A stretch of 64,000 nucleotides of DNA from Ascaris suum (taxonomy: Eukaryota > Nematoda > Chromadorea > Rhabditida > Ascarididae), in the NCBI GenBank assembly GCA_013433145.1, contig CM024184.1, positions 6,634,137 to 6,698,136 on the forward strand, given 5' to 3'. A program made the position numbers and the translations under genes. Positions within the stretch are counted from its first letter, which is position 1, and every line of letters begins with the position of its first letter. The notes under the pieces were generated by a model. The model worked only from the letters and a program-made list of their open reading frames with translations, was not told where the DNA came from and made no database searches. Below are positions 50,901 to 64,000 of the stretch, piece after piece.

Positions 50901-52738
50901 ATAATATGTTTTTCTTCTCTTCAATTCGTATAAATGATTAAATTTTTGTTTTTCCCTTCCTCGCCCCGGCTCCCTGCAGTATTATTTTGAATTGCATATC
51001 ATGAGATGTTTTCGTTAAAGATATTTGAACTTTTTGGAGATCTGTTAATTCTTGAATGAGACCGTGAGAAGTGGCAGCAGGTTGGAAAAATGCTGAATTT
51101 TCTTGTGGGAAAAAATAAAGAAGCAAAAAAAAAATTAATGTGTGAAAGGTTCGGAATATATAAAATTCGACTGAAATCGAAATTAGATGTGTGGAGAACA
51201 ACGTGGAAGGGATTTTGCACTTTGAACTTATTTAGGAATGCACCTCATTATGAGCACCACGAAGTTATAATAATATGGATTGTTTTTCCAGAAAAGAAAG
51301 GTTATTATTTCCGTTTTTTTGTTTATATGAAAGTTTTGGATTCATTCGAAACATTTTTTTTTTTTTGCATTTATCAGTGTGGGAAAAAGAATTACGGGTG
51401 AGGGATCTTCACAAGTAATAAAGTTCTCTTGCATGAGCGTTTCACAATTTTTGAAAAACTTTTATTTCTCGAAAAATTTGAGATGGAAATTCAAAATTGG
51501 CAAATTATTTGCGAATTTTTTGGCACTTTGAATTTAAAATTTAAATATCCTTTTAACAGGAGTGGTCATCTTTGTCGGTAGAAAAAGTATTTTCTTTTTT
51601 CATTTTCCAGTTATTTCCGTCACTTGTTTCCTTTAATTCTCATGCTTCTTTCCACTCGTCGAATACTGAGTTCATTCCGATGCGTTCTAGAATACTTTCC
51701 GATCCTTTCAAATACTTTTTTTTCCATGCCTCGTTGGTGTACTAACTGAAAGACCTGTAATTTTGTGCCGCGCATTTTGGATTGATGGTGGGGGGGGGGG
51801 GGGGGAAGGGAGGAGAACGCATATGCTCACGGATGTCGGTTATTTTTAACAAATGGGGGAAGTCAGTGAAAGAGCTGATTTCATTGGAAACTCTTTGTTA
51901 GAAGGCAGTCAAAAATAAGCTTGTAAGGAAAATTTGTTGCGCAGTTCTCTGAAGGCTTTTATTGAATAGCATTTTTCATAATATTGTTTGGCTTATTTAT
52001 ATTAAAGTTTTATATCTTAGAGCTTATTTGCCTGTAAGACGTCGTTCGTTGGTCTATTCGCGGCGGATCCGGAGAATCGGTATGTACTCTTGATATATTC
52101 ACTATTTTTGTCTCATCGGTGGGTTGTTTTTTTTTAAATTGTTTGCATGGGATGCTTTTTATTCAAGGTAATTGAGATATTTTTCAAGGAGTAGGTATTT
52201 ATTTATAATAAGGACTTTAACTTGATGAAATGGTTTCGTTGAGTTGGGAATGACTAAGCATTTTTGCATTGATTTACTTTATCGTTCTTGTATTATTGAT
52301 TTTGTAGGTTGGATGTTGGTTCTGTATCGAATTATTATGGTATTATGGGTTATTAGAAAACTCAAAGAATGAAACTATGAGATAAGCAGATAGGAATCGG
52401 GCGGTGGGTTTAAATTAGTAGGCAGATATAGCGGTTCAATAATAAATGCCATTTCATTCCGTTGAAATAAAGTTATGCATCAGTTTTTTTTCAGGTGTGC
52501 TCCGCAGCTGACAGGTATGGCGTTAACTCAGAGAGTGGAGTGCTCTCTAGGTGATTCGGATAAAGTAGGTTTAAATGGTCGTGTCAAAATGGTCAACGGT
52601 CGAGGTGATGGCTCATTCACGGTGAATTGGAGGAGAACTGTTTCATGGTTGAGTCTGTTTGAAGTGCGTTCTTATTGGAAGAATACTTCTGTCGTGTTTC
52701 GCCTCTTTCGTTTATTTATTTGTTTATTTATCATTTGC

Positions 52739-52781
<43 letters not shown>

Positions 52782-54528
52782 TCCGTTTATTTTGACCTCT
52801 TGAAGTGGAAAGACATGCAACTTGTCGAAGTAAGTTAGTACCGATTAATTCTATCTGCTAAAGAATTTGAAATGTCGTAAGTAAATTTCTTTCAGTCTTA
52901 TGTGTAGTGGAAAAATTTCATTTGTTGCAGTTTTTTTTTGTTTTGCTGTTGTCATTCAATTGATAGACCTATTGTTGTTCTTCCTTATTAATCTTGTACA
53001 GTTGACCTCGCTGCAACATTTATTTAGTATTGGGGAGGGGGAATATGGCTAATGGAATGAAACGCGTTGATGAATTAGGCATCGTGTAAAACGAATATTT
53101 CTATTTGGTTATTAACGAGTGATATTATAAAGGCATGCATATTCCTGCGAGAATGTTTTTATATGCTTTTTCATCCGTTATCAATTTCCAAACTTTTTGG
53201 GAATGCTTTTTTTCCAATCTTTTTCCTCCTCTCCATCCATCTCCCCTTAGTCCCATCCCACAACCCTCCCCCTCTTCTTCTTTACCGTCCTCGTCCTTCC
53301 GCCCCTCCCCCCCCCCCCGATTACTTTGTTTTCTGCTTGTTGGCTTGCCGATAGTGATAAGTGATTACAGAACACCTTAACAGTAAATCCGGATAGCGTG
53401 ACGTGGGGTGTGAAATTGGCACGGAATATGTTCTCGAATGCGGCTATTATTGTACAACCTTCGATGCAATATTTCCCACTTCTTTCCGGAATTGCTCCCG
53501 GTTGCTCATTCAGTAAGTTCCATTATTGATTGTTTTATTGCTTTATAGTGGTACTTGCATTTTAGGACCATAGTTTAAAAACTTTAATAACGTTTAAAAT
53601 GTTTCATAATTAACTGTAATATTTCCGTTTCGTGGGAATTTAAGGTTGATTGCAGCAATGTGATAGCAGTTATTCTTGCATTTTCATCATGTAATCCCTT
53701 GAGGGGGGGGGGGGGGGGCTAGCGGGAGAGTGATATTTGCCGTCATCTGTTAGATAATAATGCTGCGGTTCTTTCAACAGTGCATAAATTAGGTGTATTC
53801 TAAGAGAACTTAAAAGATTGGATATGATGTGTAAATAATTTTCTTTCGCATTGTCGGTTAATATTGTTGAATAAGACAGCACTGGTTAATATTCAATATT
53901 TTGGTCAATATTGGTTAATATTTTCGCAGTGGTTAATATTTACAGTTGTTTTTGTCCTTGTGGAAAAAAGGATGGGTTGGGGGGGGGGGGGGGAGGATAT
54001 GTTGCACAGGATGAGGAATGAGTTGGAGAAGAAGAGAATTAAGTTGAGAATTGGGAGAAATTGATTAGGAGTGAGAAGGATGTGTTACAGGGGAAGAGAA
54101 TTAGGTTGAGGACAGCGAGCAATGCATGGGTGGAAATAGAGAATATGACTGAAACCATTGGTGGTTGTAACGAGAAATTGAAAACGTCTGTGTAGAATTT
54201 CATGAAGTTTGTAGGTAAGAGGTGCTATAGCACACCTGTCTTCACTCTGCCTGCATTTATCACTCACCATCGTGGCTTGAAGTCTACTACGGTTCTTTCT
54301 TTCTTTCAATTTATACCCAGAAAATTATACTCATAAATAAAAAAGTATTTTTATTTACACTTTTTATTTATTTTAGTTTATACGATGCGTTTAAATTCTC
54401 GATGGCGAGGCTCCATAGTGTATCAGTTGGGCATGCAACAAGCGCTTACTACCTCACTTCTGCTTACCGAGATGAATTTACCGAAATTCATTTGCAGTCT
54501 AACGGTATATCTGTTTCCCTTATAAAAC

Positions 54529-54615
<87 letters not shown>

Positions 54616-57600
54616 TTATATTTATGATGTCGACTGAATTTTTTGAGAGTGCCGAATCAGTCTTTATTTCATCCAATTTCAAAAATTTTTTGTTCTCTGA
54701 AACTTTAGGCGCCTAATTTGAAAAAGATTTTTTTTTTTGTTTTTTTTAGTGGGATTTGCTATATGCAATTTCAAGGTGATATATAGTATTATTAAAACGC
54801 GATATAAGGCACGAAGTTCATCCTAATGCTGTAACTGATGCTTTTTTAGAGCAATTTAGCTAAATCTGCATTGTTTATTATTTTGGTCTGTCGGGTGATG
54901 TACCTGACATCCACGTTGGCGGAGATTGTTTTTTTTAGGATGGAGATCAGAGCTGCATGGGAGGTGGTGGGGAGGGGCGTCAAGAATTTACCCCTGTGCA
55001 GCAGTTTTATTGAAATGAATTTCCCTTTCTTTTTATTTCCTAAAGGAGTTTATTTTCTCCTCTCTTGTATAGCTTTAATTTCCGAAGAAACGCTTTTTGA
55101 TTTCTTCGTTATGATAAATTTCTCTCACTAACGATTTGTAGTGAGAAAAAGTCCGCGCGATTGTTCGGCCTTTCGGTTGTCTAATTATTTCGTTGAAAGT
55201 TTCGTTAATTCTGCGCAGCATCAACAACGTTGAAGGCGTTTACATGGACTTTGCGCCGTTCATATTCCATCTTTCATATACTCTCTAGATATATTTCTTT
55301 CAATCTACTGAGTATCCGAGGTAGATCACTCTCTTTTCTTTAACCTTTATGACAGGTACACTTGACCTCGATTTTGAGTATTAATCGTCTCTGCGAACAT
55401 TCCGAAGAAGGCTCGATCGCTTTGCTCGAAATCTGTGGGTGGGTAAAGATTAAAAAAACATTTGTTGGGCAAAGACTTTTCACTTTTGCACCGATTTTGA
55501 AAACCTCAGCGGCCATATGGTCAATAGTGGGGGAAGGGGCAGAGGTAATAGGTACGATATATCCTTCTGATTCTTATTTGACCGACCATTTTTATAAATT
55601 TTGCCGACTGTTTAATAATGATGCAAAGTGATAGGCTTCGTGTTTGACTTCACCCGATTGCTAACATGGATGTGCCAAAAATTTATCTTTACGTATTTCT
55701 GTAAAAATTGCTTTGCAAGGGCACATATATAGAGAGATTGTGTCTGTGTGTATGTGCGTGTCTGTCTATCCGACAGCCTCCACAAGGAAGTCAGCGGAAG
55801 TGAAGTTGTGAAGTTTAAACAGTCAATCCAAAAAGCTCTTATAAAAGCCTACTGATTTTGCAAGAAGTTATAGGCACTTAAAGATGGAAAATGTTCGTGT
55901 TATTTATTTTTGTAGCTCTCGCCATCGGGTAGTAATATACGATTGGCATATACACGTCGAGATCCGGAATATGACTCTGTGATGGAGACATCTTGCATAT
56001 TTCATGTGTTTGGTTTCGTACCAGCTGTTTCGTTCGAACGTCGTCTTTCGCGGTATTCACGTATTGGATGTAGCTTATCACTCTCTATACCGACATGCAT
56101 CCTCACCGCTAAGTTCAAGTAAGTGGTGTACCTTTACAAAGATTTCAAAATACTTTGTATTAGGGAAGGCGGGGGGGGGGGGGGGATGAGGGCGCATAGT
56201 CTGGTCCGGTAGTGAATTGTTGTTTCATTTTTTTGCAAAGCAGTAGCTAACAGTTTGTTGTGTGAAAGCTTGGTCAGATAACCTTAATAGTTATAATTTT
56301 TATTGATATTTAACTCAAGTTTTTGCACATTTTATGAAGAGGGCACATATGAACTGCCAGCCACCATCCTCAGAATTACAGCAATGGTGCAGTGAAATTT
56401 CACTTCATGTGGGAAGGTTTTACTCCCATCATCTCCCTCTTCTTACTTAGTAAGCAAAATGGACCAAAGGGAGGAATATTCTGGGGGAAGAGGAATCGAA
56501 TTTGCTTACTTTGCCAGGTGGTCAATGCCACAGATGTTTACTGCTAAACTTTTTTGTTTTGTGGTGATTGAAATGGTTGTTAAGGATCATATCAGTTGGC
56601 CAGAGTGAGTCGTATGTTATTTTCATTCTCATTTCATCCTCGGACTTATCATTGCCATCCATCTCCTTACCCCTTCCTTCCTTAATTATTAGCTAAACGA
56701 AAGTGGGCTTGATTAACGAGTACCAGCACTCTTCTCCGAGTATCTAGGTTAGTGATTAATATTTAGGGACATCTATGTTGAATTGCCTGATCATATAAGT
56801 GATTGACTATAGAGGAAACCGTTAAGGCTGAAAACGGGTTCAGCAGTTTACGAGTACCAAGCGGCATTGTGTGATAACCAGGAGGATGTGGCGAGGGCAA
56901 CGCTCTACGGAGTGGTGCTGCCATTTGCGGTCTTCCACCTAGCGAAGGCAGTTTTCCGGTCTTCATATGAACGGTTCATGTCGCTCTTCGAGGATCGAAC
57001 AGAAGAGCGTCTCGTTGGTTTTTTTTTTAATTTTAATTTTTACTTCGTTTATTTATCATTGTGATTCTATGAGTTTTTGCGTCTTGCAAGTTTGAGGTGG
57101 TAATGGTGGAACATATTTGAAAGATATGATAAGAGGGCTTCTTTAGAATCGAAGGTTGTAATTATTCGAGAGGTTATTGGTTTGATTATCGTGCTTACAT
57201 CATACAATCTGGGGTGGAGTACCTAAGCGGCTAATATGTGCTATGCTTAAGGGTTTGATGTGTTCATCGACGGTTTGGCACCGAATGGTTTTCCCTTATA
57301 TTTTCCCGCACGGTTGAGATTTTTTTCTCGTTTAGCACTGTCGAGGAATGCTTTTTTTGCGGCGTAAACACATCTTTGCCACGTTTTCAACTCTATTTCG
57401 ATATTATTCATGATATTATAGTATTATCTAAGTCCTGGGTATATTAATTAAAGAATTCGTTGTAATATAAGGTACTGATTGCATGTTTGTTTGTATTATA
57501 GGTGGACAGCGTGAAACGTGAAGAGGCAATACATGTGGTGAATTTAATGCGACCTACGGCTGAAAGGATAGCCCGTGAAGAGCAGTCGAAGCAAGGATTA

Positions 57601-59485
57601 GTGGTCATCGAGGCAAAATATGGACAGATGCTAGGTGAGGGACGCAGTGCGGAGATGTATCCGTTGCTTGGTGAGAAGGCGATCGATGTCACGATCCCTC
57701 TGCAAGCAATGGTCAACGATTCACAGCTTCGTATTTATTCAGCAAAGGTTGGTCAACTGATAGTTTATTAATTTCATGGTACTTTTACAGGTAGTTTATT
57801 CAGGTTGGAAATGACAATCAGGTGTTTGTACCAGGTGTTCTTAGTTCTAATTATATGTGCTTCAGTGATGTTGCTGTCTTCGATGGAGTTTTGCATCTCA
57901 AAGAAACCTTATAGGAGCAACTTCTTTCGAGATGTTGTATAAATCTTCTCACTCCATTGGGCCTCGATCCCCTTCCCCCCCCCCCCCCCCCCCCCCTTCT
58001 ACACCCTAATCTGCAGTTGTGAGACTTTCGATCTAGAGGGGTAGCTTTTAGTCATCGGGTAACTGGATGGGCAATATGGAAGAGGGGATAGTGTAGGTGG
58101 AATGGAATTTTTAAACAGATCTTAATTCAGATTTTTCCGTTGAAGAAATCGTTTGATGGTCGTTCTATAAAAGTGAAGTTCGGCAATTCAATGGGGGTAA
58201 GTAGTTATCCGCGTAAGTTGACCACTTGATGTGTTATTGTAGTGATGAATTCGCAATGACCTTTGAAGTTAATATTTTCACAGAATTTGGGAGAGGATGC
58301 TTCATTCGTCGGGAGGTTCGCGTTATGCCGTGCAATGCTTACGAGAAATGACTGAAATTTTCCGTCCGAAGTGTTCGAGACACCTTGAAAGCTTTCAGCT
58401 TGGAGCGTATCTTTTAGGGTAGTCTAGTTTATTTCGTGCGATTTTAGCTCGAGGATTCTATAGTTTACCTTCAATATTTATAGTTCAAAGAGGGAATTCC
58501 TGTTGATTCACCCTTTCCTGCGTATATGCCCAGTTGGTACAGTTGCGCCGAGCCAAATGAAAAAGAATGAAATGTGTGTGATCGTTTCTGTGGATATCAA
58601 TTGGTGGTTCGCTCCTTGTTTCCTTAGTGTCTAGTATTTTTATTGTCGTTATGAGATGCTTTAATAGGGAGTTTTGCAGAATCAGTTACCTGGATTTTAT
58701 GATCCATGTCCGTTTGAGCCGAAGATGTTGCGCATAGTATATCGGTATAAGGGACATATGCATTCTGTTTCGGTGCCTGACGAAATGGCGTTGCATATTC
58801 CGATGATGTGTGAGTGCATTTTGCATATATTTTTATATTGAATGAAACCATGTGGTTATAAGGTTATAATTCTGGAATGTACTGTAAGACGTGGTTACAA
58901 GATATTCCTATATGGTAGGAAAATTTCTGAGCAGTACGAGTTGTAGTCTAATGTTACATTGCGGTTATGGCTGGTTTTTCGATTGCGTGTTCCCACGGTT
59001 GATGGTCTAATTTTTGCCATGGTTTTTTATTGATAGCGGGTGGTGTTTGTTCCGATAGGAGGCTAATTATTCCCTCAAAAAATTCTTCATTGGAGTAGAA
59101 CTGAAAAGGTTTTTTAAAACAAAGTCATATGTGATTTTCAAGCTGAAATAAAGTTTTAACTTCCCCCACTAGTAATTTTTGTCCTCTCGTTTGGTATAGC
59201 GGGAGCATTTTCATATTCTATTGGCCCATTAATGGTTTAAAAGTAATTGACGAAGCAAACAAACGCTATCATTTATATCCCCCATGAAAAGAATATGGGA
59301 AAACCTGAAATTGGAAATGCGAGGTGGAGAAAGAAGAGGGGGAAGGAGTTGAGCCCGAATGTTTTCGAATGTCGACGGATGTCTGACGACGCCCTCAGTG
59401 GAAGATAGTGTCTTAGTGGAGAAAAATAGAGAAATAAAAACTGATGTGTCACTTTTTTTTTTCAGCACATCGTCTATCTAGTTGA
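47951..59485 (+). CDS. DNAJC11: DNAJC11, mitochondrial J-protein, twelve exons
   Basis: DNAJC11 is associated with the mitochondrial outer membrane and the MICOS/SAM bridging complex and is needed for cristae organisation. Exons: 47951-48055, 48600-48729, 50370-50545, 52021-52079, 52495-52663, 53371-53512, 54377-54504, 55916-56118, 56827-57013, 57502-57747, 58680-58809, 59466-59485. All phases agree; product 564 residues (human 559). The J-domain (about 27-80) has HPD at 53-55 and [12 protein letters not shown]. Then come [12 protein letters not shown], a beta-rich middle ([20 protein letters not shown]), a hydrophobic helix at about 392-414 ([16 protein letters not shown]) and the DUF3395 C-terminus with [26 protein letters not shown] and SHRLSS at the stop. 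The exon 9 acceptor (56827, GTTAAG) is the least certain junction; it was chosen because it gives the family's length. The exon 9 and 10 donors are both GTTGGT. Introns 2 and 3 hold antisense open frames. Confidence 0.95.
52711..52792. repeat. (TTTA)n microsatellite in DNAJC11 intron 5
   Basis: TTTA tetramers with a few early interruptions, starting about 50 bp after the exon 5 donor. Confidence 0.9.
54532..54611. repeat. (AT)n microsatellite in DNAJC11 intron 7
   Basis: Eighty bases of pure AT dinucleotide starting 27 bp after the exon 7 donor. It forms Ile-Tyr artefact frames on both strands. Confidence 0.95.
57975..57996. repeat. C22 homopolymer, longest G/C run in the window
   Basis: Twenty-two consecutive C on the plus strand in DNAJC11 intron 10. 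The longest of about 22 G or C runs of ten or more. Confidence 0.9.
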
Positions 59486-62400
59486 TTGCGTTGACTGCAG
59501 CAAGGGCACTCCTTCTTTCGAAAGGTTAGAGTTTTTTTATTGTTGTGTTTGCTTGCACGTTATTGTATTTTTTCTGCTTCTTAATCGTTTCTCGATTTCT
59601 CGTGTTCTTTTTGTTGCTCCACTGTTCTTTTTTTTTTTTTTTTGCTAACATTGTTTATGCACATTTGGTTTTTATGGACTTTGTTGCAGTTATTTCTCTC
59701 TGCCGTTTTCTCTTGTTTTTGTCTTTTTAATATGATCATTGTTTTGTAGGATGTTTCTTTTGTTTCTCTTCGAATGAATGCATTCTTGAATTCTATTTTG
59801 TGAGCATTTCGTTTTTCGTAGATAACATTTCAAAAGGATGCAGTTGAAAACACACCACTTTCAGTTTGTTGAGTTTCGGGAAGTGCCAAGATCGTTTTGG
59901 TATGGCTATCGTGGGCTGTTACAGTCGTTTAGGACAATTTGGCCCTTGCTATCAGCGTCTCTCTGTGGGGAGTTTTCTTTTGAGGGGGAGGGGGGAGGGG
60001 CGCTATTCAGGCAGGTAGTATGGTTTAATCCATCTGTTCAGGGTGCAAGTATTCTTTTGCTGTTGGGTGGTGCAACATTCTCACAAATTCGGTGGAATCG
60101 TGGATTCGTGGATAATGCAGCGGTATGTATCCACCCTCCTTTCGCAGTTGTTGGGTTAGAATTTGCCCAATCCTCATAAGCAGAGAGTTTTGCTTCATTA
60201 ATTTTAGGCGAAGTGAGGGGGGAGGGGGGAGGGAAGAGGAGGTGCTCTATCTTTTCTGTTCTCTCAAGGCCAAATCTCTTTATCTCTTTCCTCCTTCTTT
60301 TTAAAAAAGTTTCCACAGGTGATCGTCGCCTTGACATGGGAGGTGGGGGGGGGGGGGGGGTGAGGGGAAAGGATACGACATCAATTACTCGGTGAAAAAT
60401 TGTTCGCAAACAGTTAGTATGCTCACTTCACCTGAAATGCTGCATTGAAGAAATTCGAATTTTTGAAGGGTGCAACGCAAAAATGAAAATATTTTGCATC
60501 TGGAAATAATTGGCAGTCTGCCATACTTCCTTCGGATACAAAACAGTTTTTATATCTCGCTGTCCGCTTGTCTCTCTTCAGTTACAGTATATTTTCATCT
60601 AGCCATACGCTTGGTACCTCAATATTTTGCTGTGTGAAGTACACTACCTCCTTTGCTTCATTAGAGTTGGAAAATTCAAGCCACTCATATTGTCCGTTGT
60701 TTTCTCAACAGCAGAGAAATCAAAATACATCCTATGGTCCAAGTTGTCGTGGCGCAAAAACTGTGGCGGAAATGACCGTGGAAGGGAATAAAGTGGGCAT
60801 TTGGAAAGAATGGTCAAAAGATACAGGAAACAATCCTGGTGCGGGGCGCAATAGTAGTTTTGATTTTGTACCAAGAGGAAATATTTTTCTAGTGGTGAGG
60901 CGATTTTTTCTTTTTTTGCAATTTTCTGATGTTTGATTTTAAAAAAAAATCAACAAAGAACTGTGGCCTCAGAATTTTGAACTCGAGGTTTTAGCTGAAG
61001 TTGGTGTGGATGCGTTCGTTTCGTCGTCATCTTGCAGCTCGAAAGAGCTTCATTCCTCTGTTTATACGCAATGTGAATCCATTTTCAGTGAATAGGGCTC
61101 TTCAACCTGTCAGCTTTTGATCTCAGGTGAAACTACAGAATCACTATTGGTGAACCGTAAATTAAAATGATGTCTATAGGGGTGTACTTACAGTCACAGG
61201 TTTTGAAATGGGTTATGCTGCTAATATACAGGCTAGGTGGGTCCATTTGTCTAACGCTTTCTTCTCTAGATCATTCGCGCAGTTCTTTATGATATGCGCT
61301 ACCTGCCAACATTACTTTCAGCTACCTCAACCGTAACCAATCATTACCTCGACTTCAGTTCGATTTTCAATGGTTCTTTTGAAAATATTCAGGTCGTGGG
61401 TAGTTAAACTTGGTTCAGAACCTAATTCCCAGCCTTATGTGTTTTGGGCAGATATTTCTCTGGAAGAGAATGAAAGGAAGGAAGGATAGTGCATATAATG
61501 GTTACAATAGAATCGCTGATATTTTGTGATCAAACTAAGAAAATTCTGACGGGTTTGAAAAGAAGTTTTTTTTTGCATTCATTCGCATTTCCACATTGCA
61601 TTGTCTTAGTCATTTCGAATGCCGTTTTTTTGCTTTTGTTTGGATTTTTGCGATATTTTTTAAAGAATTTCTTTTACATTTTTCAATGAAAATTTTGCAA
61701 TTTCCGAAATGATTGGAAAATTTTAAAGCATTCAGTTAATTAATTTTTTTCTTCGTTCTTTAATTATCGATAATCTTTTTGTGTTTCTTTTTTCTTTTTT
61801 TTTTTTTTTTTTTTTGAAGTTATTTTGAGACGTTTTGCAATGAAACGATTTTCATATTCTCAGCTAGTTTTTTTTTCTGATATATTCATTGAGGAATTTG
61901 TATTATGTTAAGTATGCTTTTAAGGTAGCGTTTCACGTCGACTAGATTAAAATGACTCAATATTGATTTTTCCGTAGCGCTTAGATTTTTCTTTAATTGA
62001 CGATTGAGTTGTTGAATCGCACGTTTGTTCGTTTTTTTTTTTCGCGAGTTTTTAACGATCATTTAATTTCTTTTCTCGAGTTTTTTTTTTTTTTTTTTAT
62101 TGTGGGGTATTTTTTTTTCTTTCAAACGTTGATTTCTATCGCTGAGGTATTCTTAATATCTCATCGGGCATCAAGAATTTCTAGGCTCGATTTTTTTGAG
62201 TATGAAATTGTGCAGAAAATTACATTACTCTCACATGATAAATGTGCATGTCATCAAATATGCTTGCATGGATCTTATTTAGTGGATAATAAGTGGTCGC
62301 TTAAAGCCACAACTAATGGCCATGGCATCCCTTCGCCTTCAGAAGAAGTCAAAATTATGGCCCAATTTAGAGAAAGGCACTGTCCAAGCCGCATTTTCCG

Positions 62401-64000
62401 GAAATTTTTGGCATTCCTGGATTCGTTCATCAACGACCCACATCCAGCCCAAGCCTATAAATAGGTTTGATTCTGATTGCATCTTCGGCTTCGTTTAACA
62501 AAGAAAGATAGCTCCACCTTTTCTCCGCCTCTGCACCTGAAGGTGATACGAGTGGCACCGTCTGTCAGCAGTTTTAAAGGCGGCTAGGTCTGGGAAGGAG
62601 GCTTTACGATGGATTCAGAGATTCGGATGTGACGTCATTCCTCTGGCGAATCGGTGAAGTGCCTTTCGCCTTGAGGACCCATTACCTCATCGGAAATAAT
62701 CGGAAAATTTGGTATTGTTTGTCATTAGCGGCAGTAAGGCTGCCTTGAAATGTTATGTTTTATGCAAATTTCGATGAGTTTTAAGTGGGTACTAAGATCG
62801 CTAAAACATTTCATTTATTTCAGCGTTCTCGAGCGTATTATATAACGTCGTATGGGGAATGAACTATTCTGCAGTCGCATCACTGAAACGAATTGCTCCT
62901 CTTCACGAACAGTTGCACAAGGGTATTGGCAGTCTTTATTCGACCCAGATGAATTGTCTCCAATCGCATCATTACGGCCGCACTCTTTATCGTAGTGATT
63001 AAGAAAAATCCGTTTTTTTGGCATGTGCATAGTTAATTATTCGATGTTATTAGGAGAGATTAGTTTTGATGAAACATGGGAAAGAATATGGTTCCGATGG
63101 GGAGGGAGGCGGAGGGGGGGAGCTGTGCATGTTTCGAGGTAACTGGGAAGGGGAAAGGTGTGTAGTATGGATCAGATCGTTTAAAAGGATTAATTGAAAT
63201 ATTTCGATTGATTACTTCGCTAGTTTATTTAATGTTTGTTTGCGTTTTTCCCGTTCTTAGAAAGGTATTCGTGTGGGAAGTTTTTCATATATGAGGGTGA
63301 TATAGGTCTTGTAGTTAGTTTTCCTGTCTTGCGAGTTTTCCTTCACACTAAAGTGATAAAAGGCTAGAAGTAAGCAATATATAGGTAAGTAACTAAGGTG
63401 TACAGGTAAGTAATTAAGGTCTATAAATAGGTTATTTATAAGAAGTAGTCTATTGAGTAAGTGAGCGAGTTACAGTCAGATGCTGTGAGTTCACATACAT
63501 CTGTTAGTGGAAGATAAATGTCTGTAAAACGTCAAGATGCTATAAGTTTTCGTCATATTCGATCGTTGAATATAATTGAGACATTGTAAGCACTATGATT
63601 TGTTGCGATAAGAGCAACCTTCCGATTAGTCTCTTTTTTTTAAACGAAGGTTTTGGGATTTTCCAAAGTTCAAACAAGTTGAAATATAGACGACCTATCA
63701 TTAGCACCTGAAATTAAATTGATTTATTAATTTAAATTAAATTATCGTTTCAGAGAGTTACATTTTTCTAGTCACATATTAGTGCAGGTGAGTATAGTTT
63801 TTGAATCTAAGCGAGGTTGATTTTGTCGAAGTGAAGGAAGAGATGTGGAATATGAGACAAGGTTATGAAGGAGGTAAGGAGATCGTTTTTTAATTGTTCG
63901 GGAGGCTATGATCAGGTGCGAAACTTCTTCGCAGTTTTCCAGAGGTTTACGGAATGTCAGACCAATCTGTCGGTAATTGGTTCTAGAGTCAGATTCGTCA
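59486..64000. other. 4.5 kb downstream of DNAJC11: exon-like pieces, no recognised gene
   Basis: Starts with the DNAJC11 3' UTR; no clear AATAAA was seen nearby. Exon-like segments on the plus strand: 60712-60894 (61 codons, acceptor CAACAG, donor GTGAGG, phase 0 at both ends), 61270-61392 (41 codons, acceptor TTCTCTAG, weak donor GTCGTG, phase 0 at both ends) and 62821-63001 (acceptor TTATTTCAG, open to a TAA). A stop-free stretch of over 450 nt at 61997-62464 is partly T-rich. None matches a family I know; transposon debris is a fair alternative, and 62530-62580 reads like the APSVxSFK tail of CR1-type LINEs. There is a G16 run at 60345-60360. Confidence 0.4.

Noticed and set aside
54751..54776. 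Apparent 26-nt micro-exon of DNAJC11 after exon 7
   Set aside because: It fitted in phase and looked alignable, but the segment at 55916-56118 continues the family sequence directly from exon 7 with full length and stronger motifs, leaving no room for it.
55142..55436. Two further exon candidates in DNAJC11 intron 7 (55142-55175 and 55356-55436)
   Set aside because: They seemed to align with the same part of DNAJC11 that exon 55916-56118 matches much better; weak donors; chance open frames.
61997..62464. 155-codon plus-strand frame
   Set aside because: The first half is poly-Phe from T runs and starts from a non-ATG codon; the second half is unassigned and is mentioned only in the regional description.

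Overview
This is nuclear DNA from a metazoan. Genes are split by GT-AG introns of roughly 0.4-2.5 kb, the sequence is AT-rich, there are no operons, and every protein family I can name is eukaryotic. The proteins look like those of a protostome invertebrate. The phrasing of the DNAJC11 J-domain and linker, the long G/C homopolymers and the splice-acceptor-like AGs just before several start codons would suit a nematode, but I cannot prove the phylum from this window.

Layout, left to right. (1) 1228-3108, minus: tail-anchored cytochrome b5, two exons. (2) 10906-13935, minus: a 169-residue protein with a possible FLYWCH-like zinc motif, four exons. (3) 15630-17062, plus: two decayed non-LTR retrotransposon reverse transcriptase remnants in tandem, with a 17-bp minisatellite between them. 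(4) 18540-22459, plus: complete Asterix (WDR83OS), the small membrane-protein chaperone subunit of the PAT complex, four exons, 109 residues. (5) 28207-33572, minus: a chromodomain protein whose two chromodomain exons are certain and whose C-terminal exons are tentative. (6) 38091-42728, minus: RAB39 GTPase, four exons, 229 residues, ending in a Cys-x-Cys prenylation tail. (7) 47951-59485, plus: DNAJC11, twelve exons, 564 residues, complete from J-domain to C-terminus. RAB39 and DNAJC11 are divergent across a 5.2-kb gap. (8) 59486-64000: no recognised gene, but several exon-like open stretches.

The genes do not form a pathway. They are housekeeping functions: microsomal or mitochondrial electron transfer, ER membrane-protein insertion, chromatin, endolysosomal traffic and mitochondrial cristae organisation.

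The most unusual content is in the non-coding DNA: about 22 runs of ten or more G or C, several perfect or near-perfect palindromes, short minisatellites, recurring ACCTG/CAGGT words often arranged as inverted repeats, and unassigned open frames inside introns, some antisense to the host gene. Exon boundaries were placed by hand from reading frame, splice sites and remembered family structure; no alignment or transcript data were available.
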